Assembly: GCA_030154265.1 (NCBI GenBank)
Contig: JASKKH010000010.1
Span: 1 to 57,911 of the forward strand
DNA from: Clostridia bacterium
Lineage (GTDB): Bacteria; Bacillota; DSM-521; Neomoorellales; Neomoorellaceae
Length of the DNA: 57,911 bases
Reading direction: 5' to 3'
In this document: one piece after another, positions 9,390 through 18,435 of the stretch
Numbering within the stretch: position 1 is the stretch's first letter
Layout of the letters: every line of letters starts with the position of its first letter
Position numbers and translations under genes: made by a program
Notes under the pieces: model-generated
Database searches by the model: none
What the model was told of the DNA's origin: nothing
Seen by the model: the letters and a program-made list of their open reading frames with translations, nothing else

Positions 9390-10200
9390 TCCTTTCCCTC
9401 CGATAGTAGAGCTGAATTATCCTACTAGCCGTATCTTCGACAGCTTTATTTGTAACATCAATAACAGGACAACCCAGTTTGGCCATTACTTTAGAGGCAT
9501 AGGCTAGTTCTTCTTCAATGCGACTTTTTGTCGCATATCCAGCCTGGCCTGGAAGGCCCAAAGTTTTTAAACGTTCCTGTCTAATTTGATAAAGCTGTCC
9601 GGCATCAACTGTTAGCCCTACTATTTTTTCCGGAGGAAGGGAAAGCAATTCTTGAGGCAAAGGAATTTCTGGAACCAAGGCAAAATTTGCAGCCCTTAAT
9701 CGTTTATGAGCTAAATACATACACACCGGTGTTTTTGAAGTCCTGGAAACACCAATTAAAACTATATCAGCATGAATTAAACCTCTTGTATCCTTACCGT
9801 TATCATACTTTACAGCAAAATCAATAGCCTCAATTTTACGGAAATAATCTTCATCGAGGCGACGCATTAAACCCGGTTCTAGTCTAGGGGAAAACCCGGT
9901 TTTCCTAGTAATAGCATCAACTAAGTCCCCCAATAAGTCTACAACTTCTAACCCCTTTTCTGAAGCTAATTCTAATAATCTTTTTTTTAATTCAGGTATA
10001 ACTAAGGTAAATGCAATAAGCCCTTTTTCTTGGGCAGCTTCTTCGACTATCTCCTCTAAATAATCTATCTCGGTTACATATGGTACCCGGCGAATATCCA
10101 TCTCTACATCTTCAAACTGGCTGACTGCAGCTCTAGCAACATATTCTGCTGTTTCTCCCAGGGAATCTGAAATAACATATATAACACCGATGTTAACCAC
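9376..10200 (-). CDS. ppsR: PPDK regulatory protein (kinase/pyrophosphorylase, DUF299)
   Basis: A 274-aa bifunctional regulator of the DUF299 family (YqfL in Bacillus). It inactivates PPDK by ADP-dependent phosphorylation of a Thr and reactivates it by Pi-dependent dephosphorylation. The N-terminus is [19 protein letters not shown], and the P-loop-like motif is [13 protein letters not shown]. The best start is GTG 10200, very close behind TTAGGAAGGA. Position between ccpN and ppdK is the expected regulatory module. Confidence 0.93.
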   Translation of the reverse strand: MVNIGVIYVISDSLGETAEYVARAAVSQFEDVEMDIRRVPYVTEIDYLEEIVEEAAQEKGLIAFTLVIPELKKRLLELASEKGLEVVDLLGDLVDAITRKTGFSPRLEPGLMRRLDEDYFRKIEAIDFAVKYDNGKDTRGLIHADIVLIGVSRTSKTPVCMYLAHKRLRAANFALVPEIPLPQELLSLPPEKIVGLTVDAGQLYQIRQERLKTLGLPGQAGYATKSRIEEELAYASKVMAKLGCPVIDVTNKAVEDTASRIIQLYYRRERNGGK

Positions 10201-10206
10201 TCCTTC

Positions 10207-10842
10207 CTAACAGCGACCCTCACCTAATTCAACAAAAACCCTGGTAACTGTTGTCTTGGTTAATCGTCCGATTACTTCTAATTTTGGGGGCGATCCTGAA
10301 GATGCCCTTACAACTGGCAAAGCATCAACCTCATGTTCTATAATCTTACGAGCTGCCGCTAATAACTTCTCTTCTGGCACGGTATAAATCACATTAGGTA
10401 CTCTTGTCATAACAATTGATACTGGCATCTTATGTAAATCACTACCGCCAATGGACACCTTTAATAAATCTTTACGAGAAATTATGCCTTCTAAACCACC
10501 TTCATCATCGACAACCATAAGAGTACCCACATCCTCAAGAAACATAGTAACAACAGCATCATAAACAGATACTTCAGAACGAATTACTTTTGGTAACCCT
10601 TTAACGTCATCAACTTTTATTTTTTTGATTTCCTCTGCTATTAGAGCATGAGATGGTTTTGAGCTTAAAAAGTAACCTACTCGTGGACGTGCTTCTAAAA
10701 TACCAGACATAGTTAATATAGCCAAATCCGGTCGTAAAGCAGCCCGAGTAAGGTTTAACTTTTCAGCAATCTCTTGGCTAGTAATTGGACCTGAATGTTT
10801 AACTATAGAAATAATTTTTTCCTGCCTAGGAGAAAGTTTCAT
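10207..10842 (-). CDS. ccpN: CcpN-type repressor, HTH plus two CBS domains
   Basis: A 211-aa transcriptional regulator. An N-terminal winged HTH (LSPRQEKIISIVKHSGPITSQEIAEKL) is followed by two CBS repeats (about 80-140 and 145-205). These are the domains that sense nucleotides in CcpN/YqzB, the repressor of gluconeogenic genes in Bacillus. Here it lies 6 bp upstream of ppsR and in front of ppdK, so control of PEP synthesis is the likely job. In B. subtilis ccpN and yqfL are also neighbours. Confidence 0.9.
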   Translation of the reverse strand: MKLSPRQEKIISIVKHSGPITSQEIAEKLNLTRAALRPDLAILTMSGILEARPRVGYFLSSKPSHALIAEEIKKIKVDDVKGLPKVIRSEVSVYDAVVTMFLEDVGTLMVVDDEGGLEGIISRKDLLKVSIGGSDLHKMPVSIVMTRVPNVIYTVPEEKLLAAARKIIEHEVDALPVVRASSGSPPKLEVIGRLTKTTVTRVFVELGEGRC

Positions 10843-10871
10843 AAATTAAACACCACGCCTATACTGGCTTT

Positions 10872-12962
10872 TTATGATACTAAACGAGAAAAATCAGCTA
10901 CTTTAAAAACAAGTTCTACAACCTTTTGTAATAATGCTAAACGATTATTTCGTACATTAATGTCAGGGACCATTACCATAACACCATCAAAAAATGAGTC
11001 TATAGGTTTTTGGAGGGTAGTAAACTCTTTAAGGGCACCAAGATAATTACCTGCTTCAAGAAGAGGCTCTGCCTTTTCTTTAACTTGTTCCAAAGCCTTA
11101 AACAAATCAATTTCCACTTTTTCTTTTAAATTGTTGGGTTCAAGCTCATAGTTTTCTTCTGCTTGACGGGCTAAATTAAAAGCTCGAGTAAAGGCTGTTT
11201 GAAGGGCCTCAAAACCTTCTTCTTTTTTGAAGGAATTTAGATCTTTAGCACGTCGATATGCAGACGCCAAATCATCACTACCGGCTTCTAGCACAGCCTG
11301 AATTACATCGAAACTTATTCCTTTTTCATTTAAAATATATTCTAACCTCTGTCGGTAAAATCGAATTAATTGTTCTTCAACATCTACCAATGGTTGTTTT
11401 AATGTAATACCACTGGAAGTATAACCTTCATAAGCATGTCTAATAACCTGAGAAAGGGAAAATTTTAAGTCAAATTCTACAGCCATACTTACAACACCTA
11501 TAGCTTGACGCCTCAATGCATAGGGATCCTGGGAACCTGTTGGTATTAAACCAGCACCAAAACACCCTACCAAAGTATCAAACCGATCAGCAAGACCAAC
11601 TACCATACCTGTAAGAGAATTTGGCAAACGATCACCGGCGAAACGGGGCCAATAATGTTGGTTAATACCCTCACAAACTAATTCTTCTTCGCCGTCGTTA
11701 GCAGCATAATATGAACCCATTATCCCCTGGAGCTCAGGAAACTCATAAACCATTAGAGTGACTAAATCGGCTTTAGCAAGCTGAGCAGTACGCTCTACAC
11801 TTTTTACCAACTTTGCTGGCAAATCTAATGCATGGACTAAATAAGTCCCCAGTCGCTGTAAACGCTTACTTTTATCGAGAACTGTCCCTAAACTTTCCTG
11901 AAAAATTATTTTGTCAAGTTTTTGAATTTTGGAGGCTAAAGATGTTTTTTGATCCTCTCTATAAAAAAACGCAGCATCTGCAAGCCTTGCTTCTAAGACC
12001 TTTTCATTACCCCTGCTGATATTCTCCACAAAATCCTTAGTACCATTATGAACAGTAATAAAAATAGGCATTAAATTATCTTGTTCATCCCAAACAGGAA
12101 AATAACGCTGGTGGTCTACCATAGGCGTAATTACAACTTCTGTGGGTAATCGTAGATAGTCAGAATTAAAACGACCAGTTAGAGCTGTAGGATATTCCAA
12201 AAGATATGTAATCTCTTCAAGTAAATCTGGATCTTCTTTTACCTTACCTCCTTCTTTAGATGCGAGAGAGGTAATTTGCTCCCAAATTAACCGACGTCGG
12301 TAATTTTGATCTACTATTACATAATTCTCTTCGAGCACTTGAAAGTATTCCCTAGCCGAAGGTACTTTATGGGGACCTGGAGACAAAAAACGATGTCCAT
12401 AGGTATTATCACTTGACTTTAAACCAGCCAATTCTAAAGAAATGACCTCATTTCCAAACAGAGATAAAATCCAGCGAATTGGTCTGGCAAAACGCATATT
12501 ATAAGAACCCCAGCGCATAGGTTTGGGGAAATTTAAATTATTAACAAGAGAGGTAAGTAAATCTGGTAAAACCTCTGTAGCCGGGTGTCCAGCTTCTCTT
12601 TTTAAAGCAAAGACATACTCTCCCCCGCCATGTTCACGAATTACTAAATTCTCTACTTTCACTCCTTGGTTTTTAGCAAAACCAAGAGCTGCTTTAGTTG
12701 GCTCACCTTCAGGAGTAAACGCTATTTTTTTGGGTGGACCCTTTATTTCTTCAACAATTTCCTCCTGTTCCTCAGCTAAGCCTGTAATGTATATGGTAAG
12801 ACGTCGAGGAGTACCATAAGTAGTTACCTTTTCATAAGGTAATCTATATTCTTTTAAAAGCTTGTCAGCTACGTTTGCCATTTGCTTTAGGGCCGGGGAC
12901 ATAAAACGAGCAGGAATTTCTTCAGTTCCAATTTCAAATACCAAATCATGAGCCAAGGTCAT
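10872..12962 (-). CDS. glyS: Glycyl-tRNA synthetase beta subunit
   Basis: The 696-aa beta subunit of the bacterial alpha2-beta2 glycyl-tRNA synthetase, which provides tRNA recognition. The N-terminus is typical (FEIGTEEIPARFMSPALKQM), with RRLTIYITGL and YAIRQAIGV-like segments later (here DPYALRRQAIGVVSM). A DALR-type anticodon-binding region forms the last ~120 residues (FFDGVMVMVPDINVRNNRL). Full length. It follows glyQ by 55 bp. Confidence 0.97.
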   Translation of the reverse strand: MTLAHDLVFEIGTEEIPARFMSPALKQMANVADKLLKEYRLPYEKVTTYGTPRRLTIYITGLAEEQEEIVEEIKGPPKKIAFTPEGEPTKAALGFAKNQGVKVENLVIREHGGGEYVFALKREAGHPATEVLPDLLTSLVNNLNFPKPMRWGSYNMRFARPIRWILSLFGNEVISLELAGLKSSDNTYGHRFLSPGPHKVPSAREYFQVLEENYVIVDQNYRRRLIWEQITSLASKEGGKVKEDPDLLEEITYLLEYPTALTGRFNSDYLRLPTEVVITPMVDHQRYFPVWDEQDNLMPIFITVHNGTKDFVENISRGNEKVLEARLADAAFFYREDQKTSLASKIQKLDKIIFQESLGTVLDKSKRLQRLGTYLVHALDLPAKLVKSVERTAQLAKADLVTLMVYEFPELQGIMGSYYAANDGEEELVCEGINQHYWPRFAGDRLPNSLTGMVVGLADRFDTLVGCFGAGLIPTGSQDPYALRRQAIGVVSMAVEFDLKFSLSQVIRHAYEGYTSSGITLKQPLVDVEEQLIRFYRQRLEYILNEKGISFDVIQAVLEAGSDDLASAYRRAKDLNSFKKEEGFEALQTAFTRAFNLARQAEENYELEPNNLKEKVEIDLFKALEQVKEKAEPLLEAGNYLGALKEFTTLQKPIDSFFDGVMVMVPDINVRNNRLALLQKVVELVFKVADFSRLVS

Positions 12963-13017
12963 CTTTCCTCCTTTAAGTTATTAGCAAGCTTGGCCCTGCC
13001 AATAATTAAACTTGATG

Positions 13018-13896
13018 TCAGTTAGCTTTATTTTTAAGTAAGGGATAATCTAATTTTTCTCTCTGTTCAAGGTAAGCAGCAGCACAAAGACGAGCTAAAT
13101 TACGTACACGCCCTATATAAACTGTCCTTTCAGTTACACTTATGGCACCCCTTGCATCAAGAAGGTTAAAGGTATGGGAACATTTGAGGGTATAATCATA
13201 TGCAGGTTGTACTAACCCTTTCTCTAACACCCGTTTAGCTTCTTCTTCATAAGTATTAAAAAGGGATAAAAGCATAGATGTATCTGCAACCGTAAAATTA
13301 TAGTGAGAATAATCTACTTCGTTCTGGTGATAAACATCACCATAGGTAATTCCATTTACCCATTCAATATCATAAACACTATTTACCTGCTGAATATACA
13401 TCGCAAGACGCTCAAGTCCATAAGTTATTTCAACGCTGACAGGATGACAATCAAAGCCACCACATTGTTGAAAATAAGTGAATTGAGTAATTTCCATCCC
13501 ATCCAACCATACTTCCCATCCTAGACCCCAAGCACCTAAGGTAGGTGACTCCCAATTATCTTCAACAAAACGAATATCATGTTCCCGGGGATTAATTCCA
13601 ATAGCTTCTAAACTTTTTAAATATAAGTCCTGAACATCCTCTGGTGAGGGTTTCAATATTACCTGATACTGAAAATAATGCTGCAAACGATTAGGATTTT
13701 CCCCATAACGGCCGTCTGTTGGACGACGAGAGGGTTCGACATATGCCACTCGCCAGGGCTCTGGCCCCAAAACACGTAAAAAAGTAGCCGGATTCATAGT
13801 GCCAGCTCCTTTTTCAACATCATAAGGCTGTAATATAATGCAATTCTGGCTCGCCCAAAAACGCTGTAATGTTATTATAAGTTCTTGAAAATTCAA
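13018..13896 (-). CDS. glyQ: Glycyl-tRNA synthetase alpha subunit
   Basis: The 292-aa catalytic alpha subunit that activates glycine. Diagnostic stretches are [19 protein letters not shown] near the N-terminus and [20 protein letters not shown] around the active site. It also has [16 protein letters not shown] 13896 follows AGAGGAGGAG. The leader carries a hairpin and an intrinsic terminator but no T-box consensus. Confidence 0.98.
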   Translation of the reverse strand: MNFQELIITLQRFWASQNCIILQPYDVEKGAGTMNPATFLRVLGPEPWRVAYVEPSRRPTDGRYGENPNRLQHYFQYQVILKPSPEDVQDLYLKSLEAIGINPREHDIRFVEDNWESPTLGAWGLGWEVWLDGMEITQFTYFQQCGGFDCHPVSVEITYGLERLAMYIQQVNSVYDIEWVNGITYGDVYHQNEVDYSHYNFTVADTSMLLSLFNTYEEEAKRVLEKGLVQPAYDYTLKCSHTFNLLDARGAISVTERTVYIGRVRNLARLCAAAYLEQREKLDYPLLKNKAN

Positions 13897-13944
13897 CTAA
13901 TTGTTCTCCTCCTCTGTAACGTATGTATTAAAATAAAAGTAAAT

Positions 13945-13989
13945 AAAAAAGAGGCTCATGCCCTGCCAGGGATTAGAGCCTCTTTTTTT
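13945..13989. terminator. Terminator/attenuator ahead of glyQ
   Basis: GAGGCTC (13951-13957) pairs with GAGCCTC (13976-13982), flanked by A and T runs on either side. An inner CCCT/AGGG extension lies in the loop. It works on both strands. On the minus strand it lies between the upstream gene and glyQ, so it either ends the upstream operon or attenuates glyQS. Confidence 0.75.
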
Positions 13990-13998
13990 ACATACATG

Positions 13999-14017
13999 GT
14001 GGCCGTTCCCTGGCCAC
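13999..14017 (-). promoter_or_regulatory. Hairpin with loop complementary to the glyQ terminator loop
   Basis: GTGGCC (13999-14004) pairs with GGCCAC (14012-14017). On the minus strand the loop side reads CCAGGGA, which is complementary to TCCCTGG inside the terminator loop that follows. A kissing or switching structure is therefore possible before glyQ. Confidence 0.4.
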
Positions 14018-14041
14018 GACAATAATTTAACAGAGTGGTAT

Positions 14042-14485
14042 CTAATTGTCAACTTGGTTAACTAAATCCAACGAATGTTCTTCAACTTGTCCGTCTTGAT
14101 GTTCTAGCTCTAAGGTGTATTTATTAAAAAGAGCAGCCACACTACTTATTCCGGCTAAAATAGCTAACTCACTACTTGCTAGTACTCCTAAAACACCTAA
14201 TGCACCGACAGTTGCCGGTATTTCGGCTACAGATTTACCATCCTTTTTAATTTTTATGCGAGTTATATTTCCTTTTCGCATAACATTTCTTATTCGATCT
14301 ACTATCTTATTACTCCAGGAACCTAATTGATTTTGAAGTTCATCTTCTTTTTCTTTTAGTCCTTCCTCAAATTCTACCAATGCTTGTAAAACATCTCCAT
14401 TAGCTCTTTCTAAAGCCTCTTGTGCTTCCCGATAGGTAAGCCCAAGACGCTCACGTAACTGGTCAATTTTTTCTAGCTCCGTCAT
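14042..14485 (-). CDS. UBA-like domain, DUF4342 protein
   Basis: A 147-aa protein whose N-terminus is a UBA/TS-N-like three-helix domain (LGLTYREAQEALERANGDVL). A charged linker, a basic strand-rich segment (GNITRIKIKKDGKSVAEIP) and a hydrophobic stretch (ALGVLGVLASSELAILAGI) likely to contact the membrane follow. This matches the DUF4342 arrangement; the function is unknown. ATG 14485 sits 7 nt after GGGGG. A longer frame reaching 14518 would overlap recO and has no ribosome binding site. Last gene of the era-recO run. Confidence 0.85.
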   Translation of the reverse strand: MTELEKIDQLRERLGLTYREAQEALERANGDVLQALVEFEEGLKEKEDELQNQLGSWSNKIVDRIRNVMRKGNITRIKIKKDGKSVAEIPATVGALGVLGVLASSELAILAGISSVAALFNKYTLELEHQDGQVEEHSLDLVNQVDN

Positions 14486-14501
14486 TTTAATGCCCCCTAT
14501 T

Positions 14502-15251
14502 TTATTTAGATATTTCATGAATAAAATTGCGAGATTGGAGCCTCTTTTCTAGATAGTATTCCAAAAATGCCGGAATAACTTCCCCTAATTCCTGTCGGAA
14601 GTAATTACTAATATGTAATCTTTTTATATTAACCCAGTTCATACGAGTTAATTGCTGCCATATTTTTATACTGCCTGGTGTTACCAAATAATATTTACCA
14701 TGATTATTCTGGCATTTGGAACAAAAGGCTCCACCAATATTGGGAGCTAGAGCTATCCTTTTATTATTTTCTAAAGAGGAACCACAAACAACACAAACCT
14801 CAAGACAAGGTTCTAACCCTAAAATCTTTAGTGCCCGAGCCTCGAAAGCTCGGGCAACAATAACAGGTTCTGTTTCTGTTAGCATTTCCAGTCCATTTTT
14901 TAGTAAAAAAAATATGGAACGGGTAACTTGCCCAGGCATTACAATACTGTCAGTGATTTCTAAAAAATAATAGGCATAGGCTAAAAGCGTTAAATCCTGG
15001 CGTAAAGGGGCAAAAATTGACTTTACTTCACACTGAGTAATAGTCATTAAACTTTTACCGGCATACATTAAAAAACGAGAAAGGCATAATTGTTGAGTAC
15101 CACTTCTTAACTTACTCCGAGGCTTACGTACACCCTTAACGATGGCATCTACTTTGCCATGAGTAGGAGTCAAAATTGTTAATAATTGATCTGCTTCTTG
15201 GTAATCTTTCTTTTTTATAACAATACCTTCAGTCTGGAAAAGGCCCGACAC
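14502..15251 (-). CDS. recO: DNA repair protein RecO
   Basis: A 249-aa RecO, which helps load RecA onto SSB-coated DNA. The N-terminal OB fold starts TEGIVIKKKDYQEADQLLTI and contains KVDAIVKGVRKPRSKL. A four-cysteine zinc motif follows: CLEVCVVCGSSL and later CSKCQ. Normal length. It lies 11 bp after yqzL in the era-yqzL-recO order. Confidence 0.93.
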   Translation of the reverse strand: MSGLFQTEGIVIKKKDYQEADQLLTILTPTHGKVDAIVKGVRKPRSKLRSGTQQLCLSRFLMYAGKSLMTITQCEVKSIFAPLRQDLTLLAYAYYFLEITDSIVMPGQVTRSIFFLLKNGLEMLTETEPVIVARAFEARALKILGLEPCLEVCVVCGSSLENNKRIALAPNIGGAFCSKCQNNHGKYYLVTPGSIKIWQQLTRMNWVNIKRLHISNYFRQELGEVIPAFLEYYLEKRLQSRNFIHEISK

Positions 15252-15262
15252 ATTTGCCCCTC

Positions 15263-15391
15263 CTAATTTTGACCTTCTGAAGCTATAAGATTATTCTCTT
15301 CTCGGAGGACATCACGATAAAGAAGATAAGCTTCAATATTTCCTGTAAGGCTAAATAATTGCCAATAGGCTTCGCTTCCTACTATGTTCAT
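15263..15391 (-). CDS. YqzL-like small protein, 42 aa
   Basis: A short frame beginning at ATG 15391 behind a strong GGAGGAAATCC. It encodes 42 aa including WQLFSLTGNIEAYLLYRDVL, which fits the YqzL family (SQTGNIDTYLLFKE type). That family regularly lies between era and recO in Bacilli and Clostridia. The function is unknown. Recognition rests on the motif plus the position. Confidence 0.8.
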   Translation of the reverse strand: MNIVGSEAYWQLFSLTGNIEAYLLYRDVLREENNLIASEGQN

Positions 15392-15492
15392 GGATTTCCT
15401 CCTTTTCCTTTCCCACATTCCTCCAATATTCTGTTGCTATGTATTTAATAGATTGACCCAAAAGCAAAGCCCTATACTAGTTTTTATTGGTT

Positions 15493-16404
15493 TTAACGAC
15501 TATCATAACCCATCTGCCGCAGATAAATTTCTTGATGGCGCCAATTTTTTTTAACTCGTACTCGTAAATCTAGAAAGATTTTACTTCCCAATAAATTCTC
15601 AATCTCCTGACGCGCTTGAGTACCAATACTTTTTAACCGTTGTCCCCCTTGGCCAATAATAATCCCTTTTTGGGAATTTCTTTCAACATAAATAATCGCT
15701 TCTACGTAAAGAAGGTCATCGAAACGTTTGCTTATTGTTTCCACCACAACAGCAACTGAGTGAGGAACTTCATCTCTAGTAAACTTTAGTACTTGTTCTC
15801 TAATTAATTCAGCCATAATAAATTTTTCCGGTTGATCAGTAACAGTATCCGGTGGATAATATTGAGGTCCGAAAGGCAGATATGTACTAATCAGTTCTGG
15901 TAAAACATCTAAATTTGTTCCCTCTAATGCTGATACTGCGCGAACGGCCTCAAGCTCTAAACGTTCACGAAAGAATTCTTCTCGCTTAATAAGTTCTTCT
16001 GGTTTTACTAAATCCATTTTATTAAGAATTAAAACTATTGGAGTTGATAACTGCTTTAATTGTTTAATAATGTATTCCTCACCAGCACCAGGTTCAACAG
16101 AGGAATCAACTACATACATAATTACATCAACTTCATGTAAAATACCATGTGCCAAGTTAACCATGTATTTACCTAAGTTGTGTTTAGGCTTATGAATACC
16201 TGGAGTATCTAGAAAAACAATCTGAAATTTTGGGTTAGTTAGCACTCCTAAAATTTTATTTCGAGTTGTCTGAGGTTTATCAGACATAATAGCAACTTTT
16301 TGCCCTACCAGTCTATTAAGCAAAGTAGATTTGCCAGCATTAGGTCGCCCTATCAAACCGACAAAACCTGAACGATACTTCTCTTCTACCAAAAATTTAC
16401 ACAC
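15493..16404 (-). CDS. era: GTPase Era
   Basis: A 303-aa Era GTPase that binds the 3' end of 16S rRNA during 30S maturation. G-motifs: GRPNAGKST (G1), DTPGIHK (G3), NKMDLV (G4) and SALEG (G5). The C-terminal KH domain has the RNA-binding loop GIIIGQGGQRLKSIG. The first possible start, GTG 16404, overlaps its own GAGGTG. A TTG four codons later has better spacing, so the exact N-terminus is uncertain. It follows cdd directly. Confidence 0.97.
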   Translation of the reverse strand: MCKFLVEEKYRSGFVGLIGRPNAGKSTLLNRLVGQKVAIMSDKPQTTRNKILGVLTNPKFQIVFLDTPGIHKPKHNLGKYMVNLAHGILHEVDVIMYVVDSSVEPGAGEEYIIKQLKQLSTPIVLILNKMDLVKPEELIKREEFFRERLELEAVRAVSALEGTNLDVLPELISTYLPFGPQYYPPDTVTDQPEKFIMAELIREQVLKFTRDEVPHSVAVVVETISKRFDDLLYVEAIIYVERNSQKGIIIGQGGQRLKSIGTQARQEIENLLGSKIFLDLRVRVKKNWRHQEIYLRQMGYDSR

Positions 16405-16405
16405 C

Positions 16406-16798
16406 TCATTTCAGCCTGAAGTTTTCAGGTAAAAGTTCACTCAATTTATGTTTTTTAATCTTTCCTTCAGGTTGCCCTGTAATGATTTCTAACTCAGGTG
16501 AAAACTCAGCTAAAACTTGGCGACAAGCACCACAAGGATAACAAAATTCTTTGTTATCTCCCACTATAGCTATAGCTAAGAATTCCCTTTCACCCTCAGA
16601 AAGTGCCTTAAATAAAGCCACCCTCTCGGCACAAACAGATAAGCCATAAGAGGCATTTTCAATATTACAACCTGAGTAAATATTACCCCCAGTAGTAAGA
16701 AGAGATGCACCAACCTTAAACTCAGAATACGGTGCATAGGCTTTTTCTTTAGCTTTAGCTGCTATTTCAATTAATATTTGAGGATTATTATCACTCAT
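16406..16798 (-). CDS. cdd: Cytidine deaminase
   Basis: A 130-aa zinc-dependent cytidine/deoxycytidine deaminase of the pyrimidine salvage pathway. The zinc ligands and catalytic Glu are visible in LSVCAERVALFKA and CYPCGACRQVL. In place of the canonical His-Ala-Glu the motif is Cys-Ala-Glu, as in the tetrameric Gram-positive enzyme. It starts a run into era. A palindrome and a TATAAT-like sequence lie in its upstream gap. Confidence 0.95.
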   Translation of the reverse strand: MSDNNPQILIEIAAKAKEKAYAPYSEFKVGASLLTTGGNIYSGCNIENASYGLSVCAERVALFKALSEGEREFLAIAIVGDNKEFCYPCGACRQVLAEFSPELEIITGQPEGKIKKHKLSELLPENFRLK

Positions 16799-16890
16799 TA
16801 GAAGACCGAACCGCCCTTCAATAACATTTTAGCATTTTAAATATAACCCGGTAAAATCTAATTTATTATTTTTATTGGCACTCATATTAT

Positions 16891-16910
16891 ATTTTCATAA
16901 TTATGAAAAT
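16891..16910. repeat. Perfect 20-bp palindrome upstream of cdd
   Basis: ATTTTCATAA joined to TTATGAAAAT with no spacer. On the minus strand it sits immediately before TATAAT, where the spacer of a promoter would be. An operator role is possible, but no good -35 is seen. Confidence 0.4.
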
Positions 16911-16931
16911 TATGCATAAATATAAGCTTAA

Positions 16932-17609
16932 CTAGTTTGTATCCATTTCTTTCCTCTTTTTATTCTCTCTGGAAAATCCTTTCATTAATTCATTCCAACT
17001 ATAACCTGTGCGAACCGTTTGGTTTATTCCCGGGTTTACAACTCCAGCGGAAATGATAAGTTTAATTCCCTCTTCTAACGACATATCAAGTGGAATAACT
17101 TCCTCCCTTGGCACAAGGAGTAAAAAACCTGAAGTAGGATTTGGTGATGTTGGGACAAAAACATTAACCAAATCAGTATTTGTCCGCATACTTACTTCAG
17201 CAACTGCTGGGCCTGTAAGATATCCTAAAGAGTAAATACCTCGGCGAGGATATTCTATTAGTACTAATTGTTTAAATGCTTTTTTGTCATCATTTTTCCA
17301 TACAGCTTCTACAACTTGTTTAACTGTACGATAAACAGAATTAACTAAGGGAATATGATACATAATCTCATCCCATAAATTCAGGAAAAACCGCCCAACA
17401 TAGTTAGTAGTCAAAAATCCTGCAATTAAAACCACAACCACTGTAATTACCAGACCTAAACCCGGAATATGACGTCCAATTAATAAGTTAACCGCTCGCC
17501 CAGCTAAAACATCAAGAAAACTAAAAACCATCCATAGGAAATATAGAGTTGCCGCTGCCGGTAATATTACAAGAATACCCGTAAGAAAAAAACGCCGAAA
17601 ACGACGCAA
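16932..17609 (-). CDS. DUF502 membrane protein
   Basis: A 225-aa DUF502 protein. Two N-terminal membrane segments (FFLTGILVILPAAATLYFLW and GLVITVVVVLIAGFLT) flank a short polar loop. A soluble part with the family motif IPLVNSVYRTVKQVVEAV and FVPTSPNPTSGFLLLV follows. The function is unknown; in plants the relatives are COV-like proteins. It lies 11 bp after dgkA and probably shares its transcript. Confidence 0.9.
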   Translation of the reverse strand: MRRFRRFFLTGILVILPAAATLYFLWMVFSFLDVLAGRAVNLLIGRHIPGLGLVITVVVVLIAGFLTTNYVGRFFLNLWDEIMYHIPLVNSVYRTVKQVVEAVWKNDDKKAFKQLVLIEYPRRGIYSLGYLTGPAVAEVSMRTNTDLVNVFVPTSPNPTSGFLLLVPREEVIPLDMSLEEGIKLIISAGVVNPGINQTVRTGYSWNELMKGFSRENKKRKEMDTN

Positions 17610-17620
17610 AGACCTTCCCC

Positions 17621-17965
17621 CTAAAACCCTAAGCGTGGTCCAAAGACAAGCCAGCCAACTGCTACTGCCCCTAAAGCTGTAATTAATACAGCGCCTGCTG
17701 CGACATCTTTGGCAATTTTCGCCAGGGGATGATATTTATCAGTATAAAGGTTAACAGTTACTTCAAGGGCTGTATTAAAAGTTTCAGCAGCCAAAACCAT
17801 AGTAATAACTATAATAACAGATATCCATTCCCATGTTTTAAGTTTAAAATACCATCCTAACCCTATAACCACCATCATAGCCAACAAATGAACTTTCATA
17901 TTAACCTGAGTACGCACAGTATAAAAAATACCTTCCATGGCAACTCGGAATTTAGCTACTACCAT
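17621..17965 (-). CDS. dgkA: Undecaprenol/diacylglycerol kinase
   Basis: A 114-aa integral membrane kinase of the DgkA family. In Gram-positive bacteria it phosphorylates undecaprenol to recycle the wall-building lipid carrier. The catalytic motif is AAETFNTALE, followed by AKDVAAGAVLI. Three membrane helices are evident. The start overlaps the ybeY stop by one base. Confidence 0.93.
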   Translation of the reverse strand: MVVAKFRVAMEGIFYTVRTQVNMKVHLLAMMVVIGLGWYFKLKTWEWISVIIVITMVLAAETFNTALEVTVNLYTDKYHPLAKIAKDVAAGAVLITALGAVAVGWLVFGPRLGF

Positions 17966-18435
17966 TAACGCTTCAATCCTACCTCAGATAAAACTTTTTC
18001 CTGAATAGTTTCCATCTCTCTAGCTTCAGCCTCGGTTTCATGGTCATAACCTAGAAGATGTAAAAAACCGTGAACCGCCAAAAAAGCCAACTCTCTTTTT
18101 GGAGAATGTCCATATTCTTTAGCCTGATTAATTGCAGTAGGTACTGAAATAAAGATATCCCCTAAGAGCCTCTCTCCTATGTCTTCTTGAATAATTATTT
18201 CTTCAGGTCCAGTTTCTTCAAGAGCAAAAGAGAGAACATCTGTTGGCTTATCTATATTACGGTAAACTCGGTTAAGTTCTCTAATAAAATTATCATCTAC
18301 TAAAGTTAAGCTTACTTCAGTTCGCTCCTCAACATTTTCATAATTACCAGCAATTCGTAAAACTTCTTCCAGTACTGCAATTAAATCATCACCAACAGAA
18401 AAATCATCCTGCTGATTGTTTATGGAGCATTCCAT
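17965..18435 (-). CDS. ybeY: Endoribonuclease YbeY
   Basis: A 156-aa zinc-dependent single-strand endoribonuclease involved in 16S rRNA 3'-end maturation and ribosome quality control. The three-His metal site is in HGFLHLLGYDHE, and the preceding RNIDKPTDVLSFAL is typical. The start region overlaps the end of the pgpH gene by 32 bp, indicating tight coupling. Confidence 0.96.
   Translation of the reverse strand: MECSINNQQDDFSVGDDLIAVLEEVLRIAGNYENVEERTEVSLTLVDDNFIRELNRVYRNIDKPTDVLSFALEETGPEEIIIQEDIGERLLGDIFISVPTAINQAKEYGHSPKRELAFLAVHGFLHLLGYDHETEAEAREMETIQEKVLSEVGLKR

Noticed and set aside
13897-14041. T-box riboswitch for glyQS
   Set aside because: The region is too short and no AGGGTGGNACCGCG-like T-box sequence or specifier-loop layout is visible.
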